The notes under the pieces were generated by a model that saw nothing but the letters and a program-made list of their open reading frames with translations, ran no database searches and was not told the origin of the DNA. From positions 1 through 39,725 of the forward strand of contig DATDAH010000219.1 in NCBI GenBank assembly GCA_036525535.1: a stretch of DNA of 39,725 nucleotides, written 5' to 3'. Both the position numbers and the translations under genes were made by a program. Positions within the stretch are counted from its first letter, which is position 1; each line of letters opens with the position of its first letter. The DNA comes from DATDAH01 sp036525535. Its GTDB lineage: Bacteria; Actinomycetota; Acidimicrobiia; Acidimicrobiales; DATDAH01. Below are positions 38,755-39,725 of the stretch, in pieces.

Positions 38755-39725
38755 ATGGACACGCGGCTTCACCTCGGATTGGTGGGTTGCGGAGCGATCG
38801 CGGCGTGGCACCACGATGCCATCGACCGGCGGGCCGAGCGCACGACGGTGACGGCCACGGTCGACCCGGACCGGGCCCGGGCCGAGGCGTTGGCGGCGCG
38901 GTCCGGCGCGACCGCCTTCGTCTCGCTGGACGAGGCGCTGGCCGCGGACGCTTTCGACGCCGCGTTGGTGATGGTCCCCCACCACCTCCACGAGGAGGTG
39001 GCGACGACGGTCCTCGACGCCGGGAAGCACCTGTTGCTGGAGAAGCCCGTGGCCCACACGGTCGAGTCGGCCGAGCGGGTGCTGGCGGCCGGCGCGGCGG
39101 CCGATGTCGTGTTCCAGATCGCCGAGAACGCCCAGTTCTGGCCCGAGGTGGTGGAGGTCCGGCGCCTGATCGCCGAAGGGGCCGTCGGCGACGTCATCAG
39201 CGCCCGTTCGTGGCACTGCGCCCCGCCGATGGGAGACTTCTACCCCGACGGGGCGTGGCGCCTGTCGGCCGGCTCCGCCGGCGGTGGCGTGGCCATCGAC
39301 ACCGGGTCGCACTGGTTCCGGCCGCTACGCATGTGGCTCGGCGAGGTCACCGAAGTCCTGGCCGTGACCGGCCACCCGTTCGCGGAGATGGAGGGCGAGT
39401 CGATGGTCCGGTCCCTGGGCCGCTTCGACTCCGGCGTCGTGGCCAGCTTCGACGTCACCCTGACGCCGGGCGCGGCCGCGTTGGAGCCGTTCTTCCAGGT
39501 CACCGGCACGAAGGGCGAGCTCGTCGTCGAGGCCTTGGGCGAGGTCGTGCTGTGGGATGGCTCGCCCGGCACCGAGCTGACCGGCACCGTGGTCAGCCGG
39601 GGCAACTACATGCACAGCTACGGCAACCAGATCCGGGCCTTCGAGGCCGCCGTCCTCGACGGCGCCGAGTACCCCGTCCCGCCCGAGTACGCCCTCGGCG
39701 AGCTCCGGGCCGCCCAGGCCCTCTA
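38755..39725 (+). CDS. Gfo/Idh/MocA-family oxidoreductase (3' end beyond window)
   Basis: The first 323 codons are present, no stop is reached and the gene is cut by the window edge. The NAD(P) fold starts LGLVGCGAIAAWHHDAI, the family EKP motif is LLEKPVA (E96-K97-P98), and the C-terminal domain carries GGGVAIDTGSHWF with the usual Asp/His near the substrate. The family oxidises sugars, inositols or related polyols. The substrate is not evident. It is divergent from the DUF6351 lipoprotein with a 25-base gap, so promoters must overlap coding sequence or share elements. Confidence 0.92.
   Translation, partial: MDTRLHLGLVGCGAIAAWHHDAIDRRAERTTVTATVDPDRARAEALAARSGATAFVSLDEALAADAFDAALVMVPHHLHEEVATTVLDAGKHLLLEKPVAHTVESAERVLAAGAAADVVFQIAENAQFWPEVVEVRRLIAEGAVGDVISARSWHCAPPMGDFYPDGAWRLSAGSAGGGVAIDTGSHWFRPLRMWLGEVTEVLAVTGHPFAEMEGESMVRSLGRFDSGVVASFDVTLTPGAAALEPFFQVTGTKGELVVEALGEVVLWDGSPGTELTGTVVSRGNYMHSYGNQIRAFEAAVLDGAEYPVPPEYALGELRAAQAL

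Noticed and set aside
1..39725. CRISPR array, tRNA, rRNA, prophage or toxin-antitoxin locus
   Set aside because: No regularly spaced repeats, no cloverleaf-like or ribosomal segments, no phage structural genes and no small paired toxin-antitoxin frames could be recognised by reading.

Overview
The window is a chromosomal segment of about 39.7 kb from a very GC-rich bacterium, almost certainly an actinomycete. I infer the class Acidimicrobiia (an Iamia/Ilumatobacter-like lineage) but cannot prove it from sequence alone. The evidence is: roughly 70% GC with strong G/C third-position bias; frequent GTG starts; a complete mce lipid-import operon with its ATPase inside the operon; a DUF222/13E12-type HNH protein; an Rpf-like wall hydrolase; an SLH-repeat amidase; and an acyl-CoA/P450/SDR catabolic operon. 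No rRNA, tRNA, CRISPR array, integrase or insertion sequence was seen. Coding density is high and no gene-free stretch exceeds about 215 bases.

Region 1 (1-5453) looks like an organosulfur module. A leftward chain of overlapping genes encodes an SsuD-type sulfonate monooxygenase, a cysteine-dioxygenase-like thiol dioxygenase, a rhodanese and the first codons of a beta-carbonic anhydrase. Just upstream lie an IclR-type regulator, an FAD/NAD(P)-binding protein and, divergently, a sulfotransferase. A 21-bp operator-like inverted repeat upstream of ssuD has a related copy in the divergent promoter of the FAD gene and sulfotransferase, suggesting one IclR regulon.

Region 2 (5414-9743) holds unrelated single genes: a GH43-like beta-propeller protein, a secreted coiled-coil/Rpf-type hydrolase, a metallo-beta-lactamase-fold protein that has lost most of its metal ligands, and an HNH/DUF222 protein with a probable leaderless promoter.

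Region 3 (9778-20509, leftward) is one complete mce operon: Mkl/MlaF ATPase, two YrbE permeases, six MCE proteins and an Mce-associated membrane protein. The six MCE genes are chained by 4-bp start/stop overlaps, and two of the MCE proteins have lipoprotein signals. Palindromes lie upstream of the operon.

Region 4 (20627-24991, rightward) starts with a highly structured leader. It continues with a secreted M15/VldE-type zinc-peptidase-like protein with Pro/Gly-rich repeats, a degenerate GGDEF-like protein, and an ECF sigma factor fused to its own zinc-finger anti-sigma domain, membrane segment and exported tail. I infer a self-contained envelope-signalling operon.

Region 5 (25030-29906, rightward) is a catabolic operon: CaiB-type CoA transferase, enoyl-CoA hydratase, cytochrome P450 and two short-chain dehydrogenases. 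It fits breakdown of a hydrophobic (terpenoid, steroid or cyclic) acid, the kind of compound an Mce system could import.

Region 6 (29920-39725) is mixed: a PP2C/SpoIIE phosphatase, a haem-oxygenase-like di-iron protein, a C45 Ntn-hydrolase divergent from a MarR regulator with overlapping -10 elements, a GrpB-family protein and a PGRP amidase with SLH repeats, a DUF6351 lipoprotein hydrolase, and a Gfo/Idh/MocA oxidoreductase cut by the window end. The GrpB-amidase pair is bracketed by two inverted copies of an approximately 40-bp repeat with palindromic ends.
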